Made by a program: the position numbers and the translations under genes
The notes under the pieces: model-generated
What the model saw: only the letters and a program-made list of their open reading frames with translations
What the model was told of the DNA's origin: nothing
Databases searched by the model: none
In this document: piece by piece, positions 29,241 to 38,732 of the stretch
How the letters are laid out: each line of letters opens with the position of its first letter
How positions within the stretch are numbered: position 1 is the stretch's first letter
Source: Pleurocapsales cyanobacterium LEGE 06147
GTDB taxonomy: Bacteria; Cyanobacteriota; Cyanobacteriia; Cyanobacteriales; Xenococcaceae
Assembly: GCA_015207585.1 (NCBI GenBank)
Contig: JADEWQ010000044.1
Span: 1 to 45,027, forward strand
Reading direction: 5' to 3'
DNA length: 45,027 nt

Positions 29241-29273
29241 AAAGCCCCAACTTTTACCAGTTGGGGTCTTTTA
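29241..29273 (+). terminator. rho-independent terminator after groEL
   Basis: CCCCAACT (29245-29252) and AGTTGGGG (29259-29266) form an 8-bp stem with a six-base loop, followed by TCTTTT. It lies about 140 bases after the groEL stop and before typA. Confidence 0.85.
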
Positions 29274-29397
29274 CTGAGCAACAACTTGGCAAAAGAGTAG
29301 AAGCACTCTCTCAAAAGACAACAAACAGAGCTAGGATATAATTATTAAGAAATTTATAGCTGACTACATAAAACTACTGAGTCTCCAGACGAATCCT

Positions 29398-31191
29398 ATG
29401 TCTCTTCCTATTCGCAATGTTGCTATTATTGCCCACGTCGATCATGGTAAAACTACTTTAGTTGATGCTCTCCTCAAACAGTCGGGTATTTTCCGCGAAG
29501 GGGAAGAGATTCCCGATTGCGTGATGGACTCTAATGACCTCGAAAGAGAACGAGGTATTACCATTCTTTCAAAAAATACTGCAGTTCGCTACAAAGATAT
29601 CCTGATTAACATTGTTGATACTCCCGGACACGCTGATTTTGGTGGAGAAGTAGAACGGGTATTGGGGATGGTGGATGGTTGTCTTCTCATCGTTGATGCT
29701 AACGAAGGACCCATGCCTCAAACTCGATTTGTACTCAAAAAAGCCTTAGAAAAAGGTCTGCGTCCTATTGTCATTGTTAATAAGATCGACCGTCCCAATG
29801 CCAATCCAGATACAGCAGTAGATAAGGTGTTCGATCTATTTGTCGAATTAGGTGCAGATGACGATCAATGCGATTTTACCACTCTTTATGCTTCTGGATT
29901 ACAAGGCTATACCAAAGAGAACCTAGAAGATGAAGGGGTAGACATGCAACCTCTGTTTGAGGCTATCTTGCATCACGTTCCCCCACCAGCAGGCGATCCC
30001 CATAAACCATTGCAACTGCAAGTAACAACCCTAGACTATTCCGATTATCTCGGCAGAATTGTCATTGGCAGAATTCACAATGGCAAGATTACCGCAGGTC
30101 AACAAGCAGCCCTCGTTAAAGAAAATGGGGAAATTGTCAAGACAAAAATTACCAAATTGATGGGATTTGAAGGTTTAGCTAGGGTTGAGTTAGAAGAAGC
30201 AACCGCAGGAAATATTGTGGCAGTAGCGGGTTTTGCCGATGCTAATATTGGTGAAACGATCGCTTCGGCGGAAAATCCCCAAGCATTACCCTTAATTAAG
30301 GTAGACGAACCTACCTTACAGATGACTTTTTCCGTCAACGACTCTCCTTTTGCCGGACAAGAAGGAACTTACGTAACCTCTCGTCAACTGCGCGATCGCC
30401 TCTATCGAGAATTAGAAACTAATGTCGCTTTACGTATAGAAGAGACAGATTCTCCCGATAAATTCCTCGTTTCTGGACGCGGGGAACTCCATCTGGGTAT
30501 CTTAATTGAAACCATGCGACGGGAAGGCTACGAATTCCAAGTTTCTCAACCCCAAGTTATCTATCGGGAAATTAACGGCCAACCCTGCGAACCTTACGAA
30601 TATCTAGTATTAGACGTTCCCGAAGAAGCAGTAGGTAGCTGCATCGAACGCCTGGGACAACGCAAAGGCGAAATGCAGGATATGCAAACAGGTACCAACG
30701 GACGCACTCAGCTAGAGTTTGTTATTCCCGCCCGAGGTTTAATTGGTTTTCGGGGTGAATTTATTCGCCTCAGTCGCGGGGAAGGAATTATGACTCATAG
30801 TTTCCTTGAATATCGTCCTCTTTCGGGCGAATTAGAAACCCGATACAATGGCGTGATTATTGCTTTTGAAGAAGGTACGGCTACTTTCTATGCTTTGAAA
30901 AACGCTGAAGATCGAGGAGTATTTTTTATTACTCCCGGAACCAAGGTTTACAAGGGAATGATTGTTGGCGAACATAACCGTCCACAAGATTTGGATTTAA
31001 ATGTCTGCAAAACCAAGCAGTTAACCAATCACCGTTCCGCGACAGGGGATGAGTTAGTTCAATTACAAGCACCTTTAGAAATGAGTTTAGAAAGGGCTTT
31101 AGAATACATTGGACCCGACGAATTGGTCGAAGTAACACCCCAATCTATTCGGTTGCGGAAAACTAAGAGCAAAAAGTTAGTAAAACGTTGA
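29398..31191 (+). CDS. typA: ribosome-associated GTPase TypA/BipA
   Basis: Translational GTPase of 597 aa needed for growth under stress and ribosome assembly at low temperature. G1 is AHVDHGKTT at about 11-19; RERGITI is the switch I end; [16 protein letters not shown] is G3; NKIDRP is G4. EF-G-like domain V and the TypA-specific C-terminal region ([27 protein letters not shown]) are complete. The ATG at 29398 directly begins [16 protein letters not shown], the family start. Expressed separately from groEL. Confidence 0.96.
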   Translation: MSLPIRNVAIIAHVDHGKTTLVDALLKQSGIFREGEEIPDCVMDSNDLERERGITILSKNTAVRYKDILINIVDTPGHADFGGEVERVLGMVDGCLLIVDANEGPMPQTRFVLKKALEKGLRPIVIVNKIDRPNANPDTAVDKVFDLFVELGADDDQCDFTTLYASGLQGYTKENLEDEGVDMQPLFEAILHHVPPPAGDPHKPLQLQVTTLDYSDYLGRIVIGRIHNGKITAGQQAALVKENGEIVKTKITKLMGFEGLARVELEEATAGNIVAVAGFADANIGETIASAENPQALPLIKVDEPTLQMTFSVNDSPFAGQEGTYVTSRQLRDRLYRELETNVALRIEETDSPDKFLVSGRGELHLGILIETMRREGYEFQVSQPQVIYREINGQPCEPYEYLVLDVPEEAVGSCIERLGQRKGEMQDMQTGTNGRTQLEFVIPARGLIGFRGEFIRLSRGEGIMTHSFLEYRPLSGELETRYNGVIIAFEEGTATFYALKNAEDRGVFFITPGTKVYKGMIVGEHNRPQDLDLNVCKTKQLTNHRSATGDELVQLQAPLEMSLERALEYIGPDELVEVTPQSIRLRKTKSKKLVKR

Positions 31192-31229
31192 GCCAGAGCT
31201 AAGATTATAGCAGTAGCCATATCGATTAG

Positions 31230-31350
31230 GACAGAAATTTAATGGTAGGGGACGGGGCGTACAAGCAGAGAGGGCGGTTGCGCGGTTTTCTACGCAAAGC
31301 GTCTCCGAGTGCCTAACTCCAGACCCCTGTCCTGACTCCTGACTCCTGAT
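31230..31350. repeat. dispersed repeats downstream of typA
   Basis: Contains GTAGGGGACGGGGCGTAC, a segment CTACGCAAAGCGTCTCCGAG that resembles cyanobacterial interspersed repeats, and the inverted form of CAGGAGTCAG (CTGACTCCTGACTCCTG) also found near 8400-8452. It separates two convergent genes. Confidence 0.6.
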
Positions 31351-31355
31351 TAGTG

Positions 31356-32264
31356 CTAATTTTTAGACAGCCTTAGGTTGATAATTGACAAGCTCAAAAT
31401 CGCTAAAAATAACACTAAACCAATAGTACAGGCATAGCTGATATCTAAATCTTGAAAGGCTCGTTCGTAGAGATAATACACTACAGTTTTAGAACTATTA
31501 CGCGGTCCCCCTTGGGTCATAATATAAATTTCTTCAAAGACCTTAGTTGCCGAAATGGCTGAAATGACTGCTACAAGCAATAAATAAGGACGCATTAGGG
31601 GTATGGTGATATCCCAGTGCTTGCGCCATCCCTGAGAACCGTCAATCGCTGCTGCTTCGTATAACTCTGGAGATATTGACTGCAATCCTGCTAAATAAAT
31701 GACCATGTAGTATCCTAATCCCTTCCAAATAGTTACTGCCATCACACTCCAAATAGCCCATTGCGGGCTAGTCAACCAGGGAATGCCTTCAGAAAAACCT
31801 AGCTGTTTGAGCAATTGATTGAGCATGCCGTTGTTAGCATAGAGGGCTTTCCAGGCAATGCCTGCAACTACCATAGAAATGACCACTGGGGTATAAAATG
31901 CAGTCCGAAACCAATTCATACCTCTCAATTGCTGATTGACTAAAATAGCCAATCCCAGAGGAATTAACACCAAAACAGGAACCACACCAAGTAAGTACAG
32001 CAATGTATTGCCAATCGTCTGCCAAAATACTTTATCCTGCCACAAACGCTGAAAGTTATCTAATCCCACCCATTGGGGTAGCTGAGTTAAGTCGTATTCG
32101 TAGCGAGTAAAGCTAAGAGAAAAAGCTTGGATAGCAGGCAAAAAAACCGTAAGCCCCAGAATAGTTATGGCTGGTAGTAAAAATAGATAGGGAGTTAGCT
32201 TTTGTGGGTAAGCAGTTCTTTGTTTTTTATGGATGGATAGGTTGTGTCCCTCGATTGTTGTCAT
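31356..32264 (-). CDS. sugar-type ABC transporter permease
   Basis: Inner-membrane permease of the carbohydrate uptake (CUT1, MalF/UgpA-like) class, 302 aa with about six transmembrane segments starting with LTPYLFLLPAITILGLTVFLP. The EAA loop that docks to the ATPase reads EAAAIDGSQGWRKHWDITIPLMRP near residue 220. The substrate-binding protein, second permease and ATPase are not in the window, so the partners must be elsewhere. Substrate unknown; sugar or glycerol-phosphate-like by class. It is 36 bases downstream of rodA on the same strand. Confidence 0.9.
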   Translation of the reverse strand: MTTIEGHNLSIHKKQRTAYPQKLTPYLFLLPAITILGLTVFLPAIQAFSLSFTRYEYDLTQLPQWVGLDNFQRLWQDKVFWQTIGNTLLYLLGVVPVLVLIPLGLAILVNQQLRGMNWFRTAFYTPVVISMVVAGIAWKALYANNGMLNQLLKQLGFSEGIPWLTSPQWAIWSVMAVTIWKGLGYYMVIYLAGLQSISPELYEAAAIDGSQGWRKHWDITIPLMRPYLLLVAVISAISATKVFEEIYIMTQGGPRNSSKTVVYYLYERAFQDLDISYACTIGLVLFLAILSLSIINLRLSKN

Positions 32265-32300
32265 AGTTATAGGCTTTGCGATCGCTTCTCATTGACCTAT

Positions 32301-33584
32301 TTAATAATAAGGTTTCTTTTTCTTAGGGCGAAAGTTAGCAACTGACTCCACTAAGCCAATGGCAATAAAATTACTTAAAAGAGCAGAACGACCGTAACTC
32401 ATCCACGGTAAGGGAATACCCGCAATGGGTGCAAGTCCAATGGTCATGCTGATATTAATCGCTGTCTGAAAAGCAATTATAGATAGAATACCTATTGCTA
32501 AAAGAGAGCCAAAATTGTCCTTTGCCGTAAGAGCAATCCAAATCAACCGCATACATATCGCCCAAAAAACCAGCAATAAAACTAGACAACCGACAAAACC
32601 ATATTCTTCTCCCACTGCGGAAAAAATAAAATCCGTATGTTGTTCGGGAATAAAATTTAGTTGAGTTTGCGTTCCGTGATGCAATCCTCGTCCCCACATT
32701 CCGCCCGCACCAATGGCGATACGGGATTGAATCAAATGGTAGCCGCCGCCTAGAGGGTCTTGTTCTGGGTCAAGAAATAAAATTAGCCTCTCTTTTTGGT
32801 AATCTTTTAACAATCCCCAAAAGAGGTTGCCTAATTCTACCGCACCAAAATTAACTGCGATCGCCCCTAAAGCCGAGACAATTCTGAGAGGAAGGGTTAG
32901 CCAAGCAATTGCTGTGATAAATAAAGTCCATAATAACCAGCCTGGTAAATAAACGTGGTAGAGAATAGCCGAGACTAATGGGGATAGCATCAGAAGCAAC
33001 CAGCCAGGATTGGTATTTGCCCAGTAAAGCATAGTCAAAACAATCGCCCCAAAGACCAAAGAAGTTCCTAAGTCCGGCTGGAGAAAGACCAGTGCCCAAG
33101 GAACGGCAGTAATGGCTAAGGTACGACCAACTACTTTAAGATCTATTGTTTCCCTTTCGTGCAGTAAAGCTGCAAGGGTAATAATTACACCTATCTTGGC
33201 AAACTCTGATGGTTGGATGTTCAAACCACCGATAGTAATCCATCGCTGTGCTCCTTTGGCCGTTACCCCTGCAACCATTACAGCAATTAAAGACAGATTC
33301 GTCACGGCGTAGATTAACCAATGCCAGCGCAGTATCGACTGATACGGCCAACGAGCGATCGCTATTGCCAATCCTAAACCGACTGCACCAACAAAGCAAT
33401 GTTGCCAACCGTGATTTAACCCTTCATTTATTTCCGTACTAGCGATCGTTAAGCTGCCAAAAGCAGTCAAACCGACTACTAACAGAAGCAAAAACCAATC
33501 AATATGCTGCCACGGGGCAATTAAAGCATGCCAATATTTCTTGAAATCAATAGGTGGAGATTTAGCTCTAGATTTACGAAGCAT
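32301..33584 (-). CDS. rodA: RodA-type peptidoglycan polymerase (SEDS)
   Basis: SEDS-family glycosyltransferase that polymerises peptidoglycan with a class B PBP during elongation; 427 aa, about ten transmembrane segments. Family blocks are GAQRWITIGGLNIQPSEFAKIGVI, LQPDLGTSLVFGAI, QSRIAIGAGGMWGRGLHHGTQTQLNFIPEQHTDFIFSAVGEEYGFVG, and IGLAPIAGIPLPWMSYGRSALL near the end. The match is closer to RodA than FtsW. It is followed by the permease and preceded by mrp, all on the minus strand, but with gaps that suggest separate promoters for mrp and rodA. Confidence 0.93.
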   Translation of the reverse strand: MLRKSRAKSPPIDFKKYWHALIAPWQHIDWFLLLLVVGLTAFGSLTIASTEINEGLNHGWQHCFVGAVGLGLAIAIARWPYQSILRWHWLIYAVTNLSLIAVMVAGVTAKGAQRWITIGGLNIQPSEFAKIGVIITLAALLHERETIDLKVVGRTLAITAVPWALVFLQPDLGTSLVFGAIVLTMLYWANTNPGWLLLMLSPLVSAILYHVYLPGWLLWTLFITAIAWLTLPLRIVSALGAIAVNFGAVELGNLFWGLLKDYQKERLILFLDPEQDPLGGGYHLIQSRIAIGAGGMWGRGLHHGTQTQLNFIPEQHTDFIFSAVGEEYGFVGCLVLLLVFWAICMRLIWIALTAKDNFGSLLAIGILSIIAFQTAINISMTIGLAPIAGIPLPWMSYGRSALLSNFIAIGLVESVANFRPKKKKPYY

Positions 33585-33753
33585 AAGTTACGGTGACTTA
33601 GCGTGGGAATTTAGATACACCTTGCTAAATCTGCTTCAATGGTATATCTAACCAACTGAACTAACAAATTGCTCTTCGATTTATAGCAGACTCTGTCTCA
33701 GTACGTCCTCCGTAGAATATAGCGACAACTGACTACTCCAAAATCCGTTCGCT

Positions 33754-34815
33754 TTAAGCCAAAGCAGCAATAGAAACTTTAGCGGCTATTTGTTCGGCGA
33801 TCGCCACTATAGCTTTAGCCGAGGCTGAATCAGGTTCGGCTACGACAATTGGTATGCCCCGATCTCCTCCTTCGCGCAAAGAAATTTCGAGAGGAATGCA
33901 ACCGAGTAAGGGTATATCCAGTTCTTTAGCAGTTTTTTCTCCACCACCAGAACCAAACAAATCGTAGTTTTTCTCGGGCAGATCTGGCGGAATAAAATAG
34001 CTCATATTCTCCACTATACCCAGTACGTTCACCCCTAGTTGCTGGAACATCTTTAAGCCGCGGCGGGAATCCAATAAAGATACCGTCTGCGGCGTAGTCA
34101 CGATGACCGATCCTGCCATGGGTACGGCTTGAGCTAGAGTTAGTTGAGCATCCCCCGTTCCTGGTGGCATATCCACGATCAGATAATCTAATTCGCCCCA
34201 TTCTACCTGATAGAGAAACTGACGAATAATCCCATTAAGCATCGGTCCCCGCCAGATCACGGGCTGATCGGGATCGATTAAAAACGCCATAGAGACTAAC
34301 TTCACTCCATAGTTAAAAGCTGGTTCTAACACTTCACCGCTAGCACTCTGCCTGACCAAAACCTTAGCTTCTGACAGTCCTAACATATTGGGTGCATTGG
34401 GACCGTAAATATCAGCATCTAATAAGCCAACTTTTGCTCCTTTCTGCGCCAAGGCTACCGCTACGTTGACAGCCACAGAACTTTTGCCTACACCGCCTTT
34501 ACCGCTAGAAATAGCCACAATATTTTTGATCCCTGGAACGGACTGTCGATCTGGTAAGGATTTTTGCTGGGGAGTCTCGGCTGTTACTTCTACCTCAACT
34601 TCTTCTACTCCCGGTAACTGTTTAACTGCTTTTTGACAATCCTCGACAATGAATTCTCTTAAAGGGCAAGCAGGAGTAGTTAAAACTAGGGTGAAACTAA
34701 CTGTGCCGCCATCAATTCGCACATTACGTATCATATTTAACTCCACCAAACTTTTTTGCAGTTCGGGGTCTTGTACGGGACGTAAAACTTCTAAAACAGA
34801 TGTACTATCGAGCAT
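33754..34815 (-). CDS. mrp: Mrp/ApbC/NBP35-type P-loop ATPase, iron-sulfur carrier
   Basis: 353 aa protein for Fe-S cluster carriage. An N-terminal MIP18/DUF59 domain (residues 5-80, EVLRPVQDPELQKSLVELNMIRNV, TTPACPL) is followed by the MinD-like ATPase with deviant Walker A SSGKGGVGKS at 103-112, DADIYGPNAPNMLG, and DMPPGTGDAQLTLAQ. The CXXC near the C terminus of many members is not seen in this sequence. It is divergent from the PilP-like lipoprotein gene with 265 bases between, which contain no gene but presumably both promoters. Confidence 0.93.
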   Translation of the reverse strand: MLDSTSVLEVLRPVQDPELQKSLVELNMIRNVRIDGGTVSFTLVLTTPACPLREFIVEDCQKAVKQLPGVEEVEVEVTAETPQQKSLPDRQSVPGIKNIVAISSGKGGVGKSSVAVNVAVALAQKGAKVGLLDADIYGPNAPNMLGLSEAKVLVRQSASGEVLEPAFNYGVKLVSMAFLIDPDQPVIWRGPMLNGIIRQFLYQVEWGELDYLIVDMPPGTGDAQLTLAQAVPMAGSVIVTTPQTVSLLDSRRGLKMFQQLGVNVLGIVENMSYFIPPDLPEKNYDLFGSGGGEKTAKELDIPLLGCIPLEISLREGGDRGIPIVVAEPDSASAKAIVAIAEQIAAKVSIAALA

Positions 34816-35080
34816 AAATTAAACGGTTCTCCTCCAGACAGCTAATCGAGCTGTCGTTAGTGAATTAAGAATTATTGCTTTATATATAAATGTTAAAGGT
34901 TTATCGAACCAGATTTAGAGTTTTAGCGATCTATTCCCGGATTGTCCGTCACTGTTTTTCGAGACTTAATAATCTCCTCCTCAAACTCTAGCTGATTAGA
35001 GATCGTGCTGTTATCTTAGAGTCTGAATCGAATTTTCTTATGTTTCGAGGTGAGTTTAAATTAAGCCTTGAGGAATTGAT

Positions 35081-35845
35081 ATGAATAGAATCGCGTTATT
35101 AATGTTGGTAGGGATATTGACTATTTTATTAGACGGTTGTTCTTTGATAGCTGATTTTTTTAACTCCGATCGACAAGAAGAGACAACTACAGCCAATAAG
35201 CCTCAATCTCAAAATAATAAAGCAAAAGAAAAACAGCAGGAGCAAGCAGCCCAAGAATCTGAAGAATTGCTCGTTAGCAAAGAAGTAGCCGGATTAATTC
35301 CTGCCACTAATCCTGAAGCTAGAGTGAGGGGAAGCATTAGGGGAAGACACGATCCTTTTGCTACTATTTCTCTAAAACCTCAAATTAGAATCACGCAGGA
35401 AGAAAACCAGCAACAAGAAGATTCTTCAAATATTACCAGTACACCGACAATTGAATCTTTGGAAAATGAACCTACGGCTGAATCTTGGGAAAACGAACCA
35501 AAAGTTGTCTTAGCCGAAGAGGTAATTATCACTGGCGTAGTAGAAGTGGGAGGAATCACCAATATAATTGTTCGCGCTCCCGAGGAACCCTCTAGCCGCT
35601 ACGTGCAAGTAGGACAATATCTATCTAACGGAAGAATATTGGTCAAGCGCGTCGAATCAAGCCATTCTCCTACACCCCTGGTAATTTTAGAACAAGATGG
35701 AATTGAAATAGCTAAGGCAGTAGGAGAAATCCCTCAAACAGAAACATCCCCAGAGGGAGAACAAGCTTTTAATAGCATGTCAAAACTGCCTAGCACTTCG
35801 GCAAGTTGGGTATCTAACTTTTTATCGCAACAACTACATCAATAG
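35081..35845 (+). CDS. PilP-like lipoprotein of unknown role
   Basis: 254 aa exported lipoprotein: hydrophobic start (IALLMLVGILTILL) and lipobox LDGC with lipidated Cys20. A Gln/Glu/Asn-rich disordered stretch covers about 30-80, with RGRHDPFATI near 90 and a duplicated SLENEPTAESWENEP segment. A beta-rich domain follows at about 145-215 (ITGVVEVGGITNIIVRAPEEPSSRYVQVGQYLSNGRILVKRVE). The DPF motif, and a short domain binding a secretin-like partner after a disordered tether, recall PilP-type pilotin/alignment proteins of type IV pili. That is inference, and no pil gene is nearby. Confidence 0.7.
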   Translation: MNRIALLMLVGILTILLDGCSLIADFFNSDRQEETTTANKPQSQNNKAKEKQQEQAAQESEELLVSKEVAGLIPATNPEARVRGSIRGRHDPFATISLKPQIRITQEENQQQEDSSNITSTPTIESLENEPTAESWENEPKVVLAEEVIITGVVEVGGITNIIVRAPEEPSSRYVQVGQYLSNGRILVKRVESSHSPTPLVILEQDGIEIAKAVGEIPQTETSPEGEQAFNSMSKLPSTSASWVSNFLSQQLHQ

Positions 35846-35889
35846 ATGAAACAAAGAGAAACAAACTTACATTGGTTAGTTCGTTTTGA

Positions 35890-35930
35890 GGCAAGACCGC
35901 GTCAGACACGCTAGCTTCGCTGCTCTTTAA
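35890..35930. repeat. dispersed GC-rich repeat
   Basis: GCAAGACCGCGTCAGACACG followed by CTAGCTTCGCTGCTCTTTAA stands out from its AT-rich surroundings and shares blocks with the element in the OstA-like gene (20768-20818). Confidence 0.5.
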
Positions 35931-36068
35931 GCAAGCACAGGAAGCAAACCTCTTGCTTCTGCTGTTGTAAGGATAATTAACAATTAAGTCCTTTCTTAGT
36001 TCATAAGGTCGAGGTAGTCTATAAAATAACAACTAAGGAGGAGAGATTGCCGAAGCCAGGAAGAAAAA

Positions 36069-36665
36069 ATGAGTAAAAAAGCAGAACTATTAGAAGCGAT
36101 CGCGGGCACGAATCGCGGACTGCTAGCTACTGAAATTGATAATGTCAGGGTTCTCTCAGCTATCCAACAGTTAGAAGATTACAACCCCACGCCCAAACCT
36201 TTCGAAGCTAAAGAGTTACTCGAAGGCAATTGGCGACTCCTCTACACTACTAGCAAGGGTATTCTTGGTTTAGATCGCTTTCCCTTATTTAAGTTAGGGC
36301 AAATTTATCAGTGTATTCGCACGGCTGAAGCTACTTTATACAACATTGCCGAGGTTATTGGCTTGCCTTTTCTGGAAGGGATAGTCAGTGTCGTTGCTAA
36401 GTTCGAGCCAGTTTCCGAAAGTCGGGTTAACGTCAAATTCGAGCGATCGATTATTGGATTGCAACGTTTTTTTGCTTACCAATCTCCGAGTCAGTTTATT
36501 CAACAAATAGAAGCAGGTAAAAAATTTTTTCCTCTAGACTTTGGGATCGACAGCCGCGATCGACAAGGTTGGCTAGATATTACCTACTTGGACGAAGATA
36601 TGCGGGTTGGTAGAGGTAATGAAGGAAATGTATTTGTCTTAACCAAAGAAAAAAATAGTTTTTAA
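36069..36665 (+). CDS. PAP/fibrillin-family protein
   Basis: 198 aa plastoglobulin/fibrillin-like protein. Family signs are the N-terminal LLEAIAGTNRGL, LEGNWRLLYTTSKGILGLDRFPLFKLGQIYQC at about 50-80, and the C-terminal DITYLDEDMRVGRGNEGNVFVLTK. These lipocalin-like proteins bind lipids or carotenoids and associate with thylakoids and plastoglobuli, helping photoprotection. It lies upstream of Dps on the same strand, with about 167 bases between. Upstream AAGGAGGAGA at 36034-36043 is an unusually strong ribosome site for its distance (the ATG is 26 bases later); a nearer GGAAG serves the ATG. Confidence 0.92.
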   Translation: MSKKAELLEAIAGTNRGLLATEIDNVRVLSAIQQLEDYNPTPKPFEAKELLEGNWRLLYTTSKGILGLDRFPLFKLGQIYQCIRTAEATLYNIAEVIGLPFLEGIVSVVAKFEPVSESRVNVKFERSIIGLQRFFAYQSPSQFIQQIEAGKKFFPLDFGIDSRDRQGWLDITYLDEDMRVGRGNEGNVFVLTKEKNSF

Positions 36666-36832
36666 AACCAGTAACTACTTACCATCTCTTCAAAACGATT
36701 TTTTTGGTTCAACAGCCAAAAGAGTTATTTTTGTTCTAAGTAAATTTCCAAAAAAACTCTTTCGATTTATAGATGTTTGTCCAAGAGAGAATTGTTCTAA
36801 TGAAGAGGAAGTTATTCAGTTAGATTGAAAAA

Positions 36833-37372
36833 ATGCCTAATATAAATATTGGTCTTAGCGACGAACAGCTGCAAGGCGTAATTGAACTTTTGAATCGCAA
36901 CTTAGCCGATTTTTATTTACTTTTAATCAAAACCAAAAAATACCATTGGGATGTAATCGGACCTCAATTCCGCACGCTTCACGAGTTGTGGGAAGAACAA
37001 TACGAAGCTCTTACTATTAACATTGACGAAACCGCAGAAAGAGTTCGTACTTTAGGCGGTTATCCCGTAGGTACTGCTGAAGGCTTTTTGCAACTCAGCT
37101 CTATTAACGAACATCCTAAAGATCTTCCTTCAGCAAACGAAATGGTCGCTCGTCTGGTACAAGACCACGAACAGATTATTCGCAACTTAAGAAAAAATAT
37201 CGACCAGTGTGCCGACGATTACCACGACCAAGGAACCGCTGACTTTCTGACCGGATTGATGGAACAGCACGAAGAAATGGCTTGGATGCTCCGTTCCTTC
37301 TTAGAAGGAGAAAAACTTACCCCTAGCGGCGAACGTCCTGGAGCCGAAACTAAACCTAAGGTCAGCGTATAA
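36833..37372 (+). CDS. dps: Dps-family ferritin-like protein
   Basis: 179 aa dodecameric iron-storage and DNA-protecting protein. Ferroxidase ligands fit the inter-subunit Dps pattern: His38 (KYHWDVIG), His50, Asp65 and Glu69 (IDETAERV). The helical bundle continues to LTGLMEQHEEMAWMLRSFLEG. It oxidises Fe(II), usually with peroxide. The start MPNINIGLSDEQ is clear and the stop is 21 bases from the next gene, so they are probably cotranscribed stress genes. Confidence 0.95.
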   Translation: MPNINIGLSDEQLQGVIELLNRNLADFYLLLIKTKKYHWDVIGPQFRTLHELWEEQYEALTINIDETAERVRTLGGYPVGTAEGFLQLSSINEHPKDLPSANEMVARLVQDHEQIIRNLRKNIDQCADDYHDQGTADFLTGLMEQHEEMAWMLRSFLEGEKLTPSGERPGAETKPKVSV

Positions 37373-37393
37373 TTTGCAACGAGAGTAAGATTA

Positions 37394-38161
37394 ATGGCAG
37401 AAGAATACAAAGCAGAGCGCACTGTTACAGGAGTTTTCAAAGAAGAAAGTCAAGTCAATAATGTTATTCAACGCTTGCTCGAGCGAGGCGTTCCCAGAGA
37501 TTATATCTCGGTGATGGGAAAAAACTTTAGTTCCCAAACCCGTATTTCTGGCTTCATTACCAAAAAAGATGTAATTTTGGGAGGTTTACGCACGGGAGCA
37601 ATCTTCGGTTCGCTCTTTGGTTCGCTGCTAAGTTTGCTTACGGGAGTCGGTGTACTATTTATTCCCTTCATCGGTTCTGTTGTTGCTGCCGGACCTATTA
37701 GTTCTGTATTACTTGGTGCGGCTACTGGTGCTCTAGCGGGTAGTGCTGGAGCAGGTTTAGCCTCTTTCTTCGCTACTTTGGGAATGCCTGAAGATAAAGC
37801 AGCAGTGTACGAAACTCGTCTCAAAGCAGGAGAATTTCTCGTTATGGCAGAAGTACCTGCCGAGCGATCTGGGGAATATCAAATGCTACTCGAAAGTGCA
37901 GGCGGTGAAGAAATTCACGTTAGTGATAAAACTTTACCCCATCCCTGTCCGGGTCGTTGCAACAATCGAGAAGATTTATCTCCTGAAGTACGCACTCACC
38001 TGTCGGAAGCAGCACAACAAGATTTCATCGAGCGTTATAACGCTGTTTACGATGAAACCGAAGATAACATAAAAGCCGAACACGCTGCTTGGGAAACAAT
38101 TAAAGAAAAATACGAAGAGGATGAAAACGGCGTTTGGTCTAAAGCTAAAGTAACTGCCTAA
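37394..38161 (+). CDS. stress protein with glycine-rich membrane core and ChaB-like C terminus
   Basis: 255 aa, three parts. Residues 8-55 resemble the heat-induced YflT-like domain ([33 protein letters not shown]). Residues about 57-130 form two hydrophobic Gly/Ala-rich segments ([46 protein letters not shown]), as in glycine-zipper stress proteins. Residues about 190-252 match ChaB ([49 protein letters not shown]). A Cys-rich linker HPCPGRCNN joins the parts. Function unknown; location beside Dps suggests a stress role. Confidence 0.8.
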   Translation: MAEEYKAERTVTGVFKEESQVNNVIQRLLERGVPRDYISVMGKNFSSQTRISGFITKKDVILGGLRTGAIFGSLFGSLLSLLTGVGVLFIPFIGSVVAAGPISSVLLGAATGALAGSAGAGLASFFATLGMPEDKAAVYETRLKAGEFLVMAEVPAERSGEYQMLLESAGGEEIHVSDKTLPHPCPGRCNNREDLSPEVRTHLSEAAQQDFIERYNAVYDETEDNIKAEHAAWETIKEKYEEDENGVWSKAKVTA

Positions 38162-38241
38162 TTTTAATCTGACTTTTAGCTAATAGACCAACCAGCAACT
38201 AGTAATATCCCAATTAAAATTTTGCTTCGAAATACAGACAT

Positions 38242-38275
38242 TTTGCAGAGGTTTTTCCTAAAAAACCTCTGCAAA
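38242..38275 (+). terminator. strong terminator after the ChaB-fusion gene
   Basis: A 15-bp perfect stem (38242-38256 with 38261-38275, centred on GCAGAGG) with a four-base loop CCTA, then TCATTTTATT. It would end the Dps operon and could act in both directions. Confidence 0.85.
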
Positions 38276-38303
38276 TCATTTTATTCAGAAATTTATTTAA
38301 AAT

Positions 38304-38321
38304 ATCTATCTTGAGATAGAT
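38304..38321. promoter_or_regulatory. inverted repeat upstream of csbD
   Basis: ATCTATC-TTGA-GATAGAT lies in the AT-rich 297-base gap between the terminator and the first CsbD gene, 138 bases from its start. It might be an operator; nothing links it to a regulator. Confidence 0.3.
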
Positions 38322-38458
38322 GAACTGATTTTCTAGCGGCATTTATTGGTGTTTTTGTGTAGTTATAATAACTAATAAATAAACCTACAGATAGAAGAAG
38401 ATAAAAGATCGAATAACTAATATAAATATAAGAGTTAAAAATAAGGAACAAATATATT

Positions 38459-38641
38459 ATGAGTACAGAAGATAGAGCCAAAGCAACCGCTAAAAATATC
38501 GAAGGTAAAGCTCAAGAAATGATGGGAGAAGTTACCGGGGATCCTGGAGATAAAGCAGAAGGTAAAGCTAAACAAACTGAAGCTGAAGCTCGACATGCAG
38601 TTGAAGATGCTAAGGATAAAGTCAAAAAAGCGATTGACTAA
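38459..38641 (+). CDS. CsbD family stress protein (copy 1)
   Basis: 60 aa, highly charged helical protein of the CsbD family: MSTEDRAKATAKNIEGKAQEMMGEVTGDP at the N terminus and a Lys/Glu helix to KVKKAID. CsbD-like proteins are general-stress, sigma-factor-controlled in bacilli, and of unknown mechanism. It is the first of two tandem copies, 91 bases before the second. The ribosome site is AAGGA. Confidence 0.92.
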   Translation: MSTEDRAKATAKNIEGKAQEMMGEVTGDPGDKAEGKAKQTEAEARHAVEDAKDKVKKAID

Positions 38642-38732
38642 GAGCAGTTAATGAATGAATTTGAATTAATTAAAACTCTAATGGGTCGCTAAAATAATCA
38701 ACAATAATCATAAGAAATAAGGAGAAAAAAGA

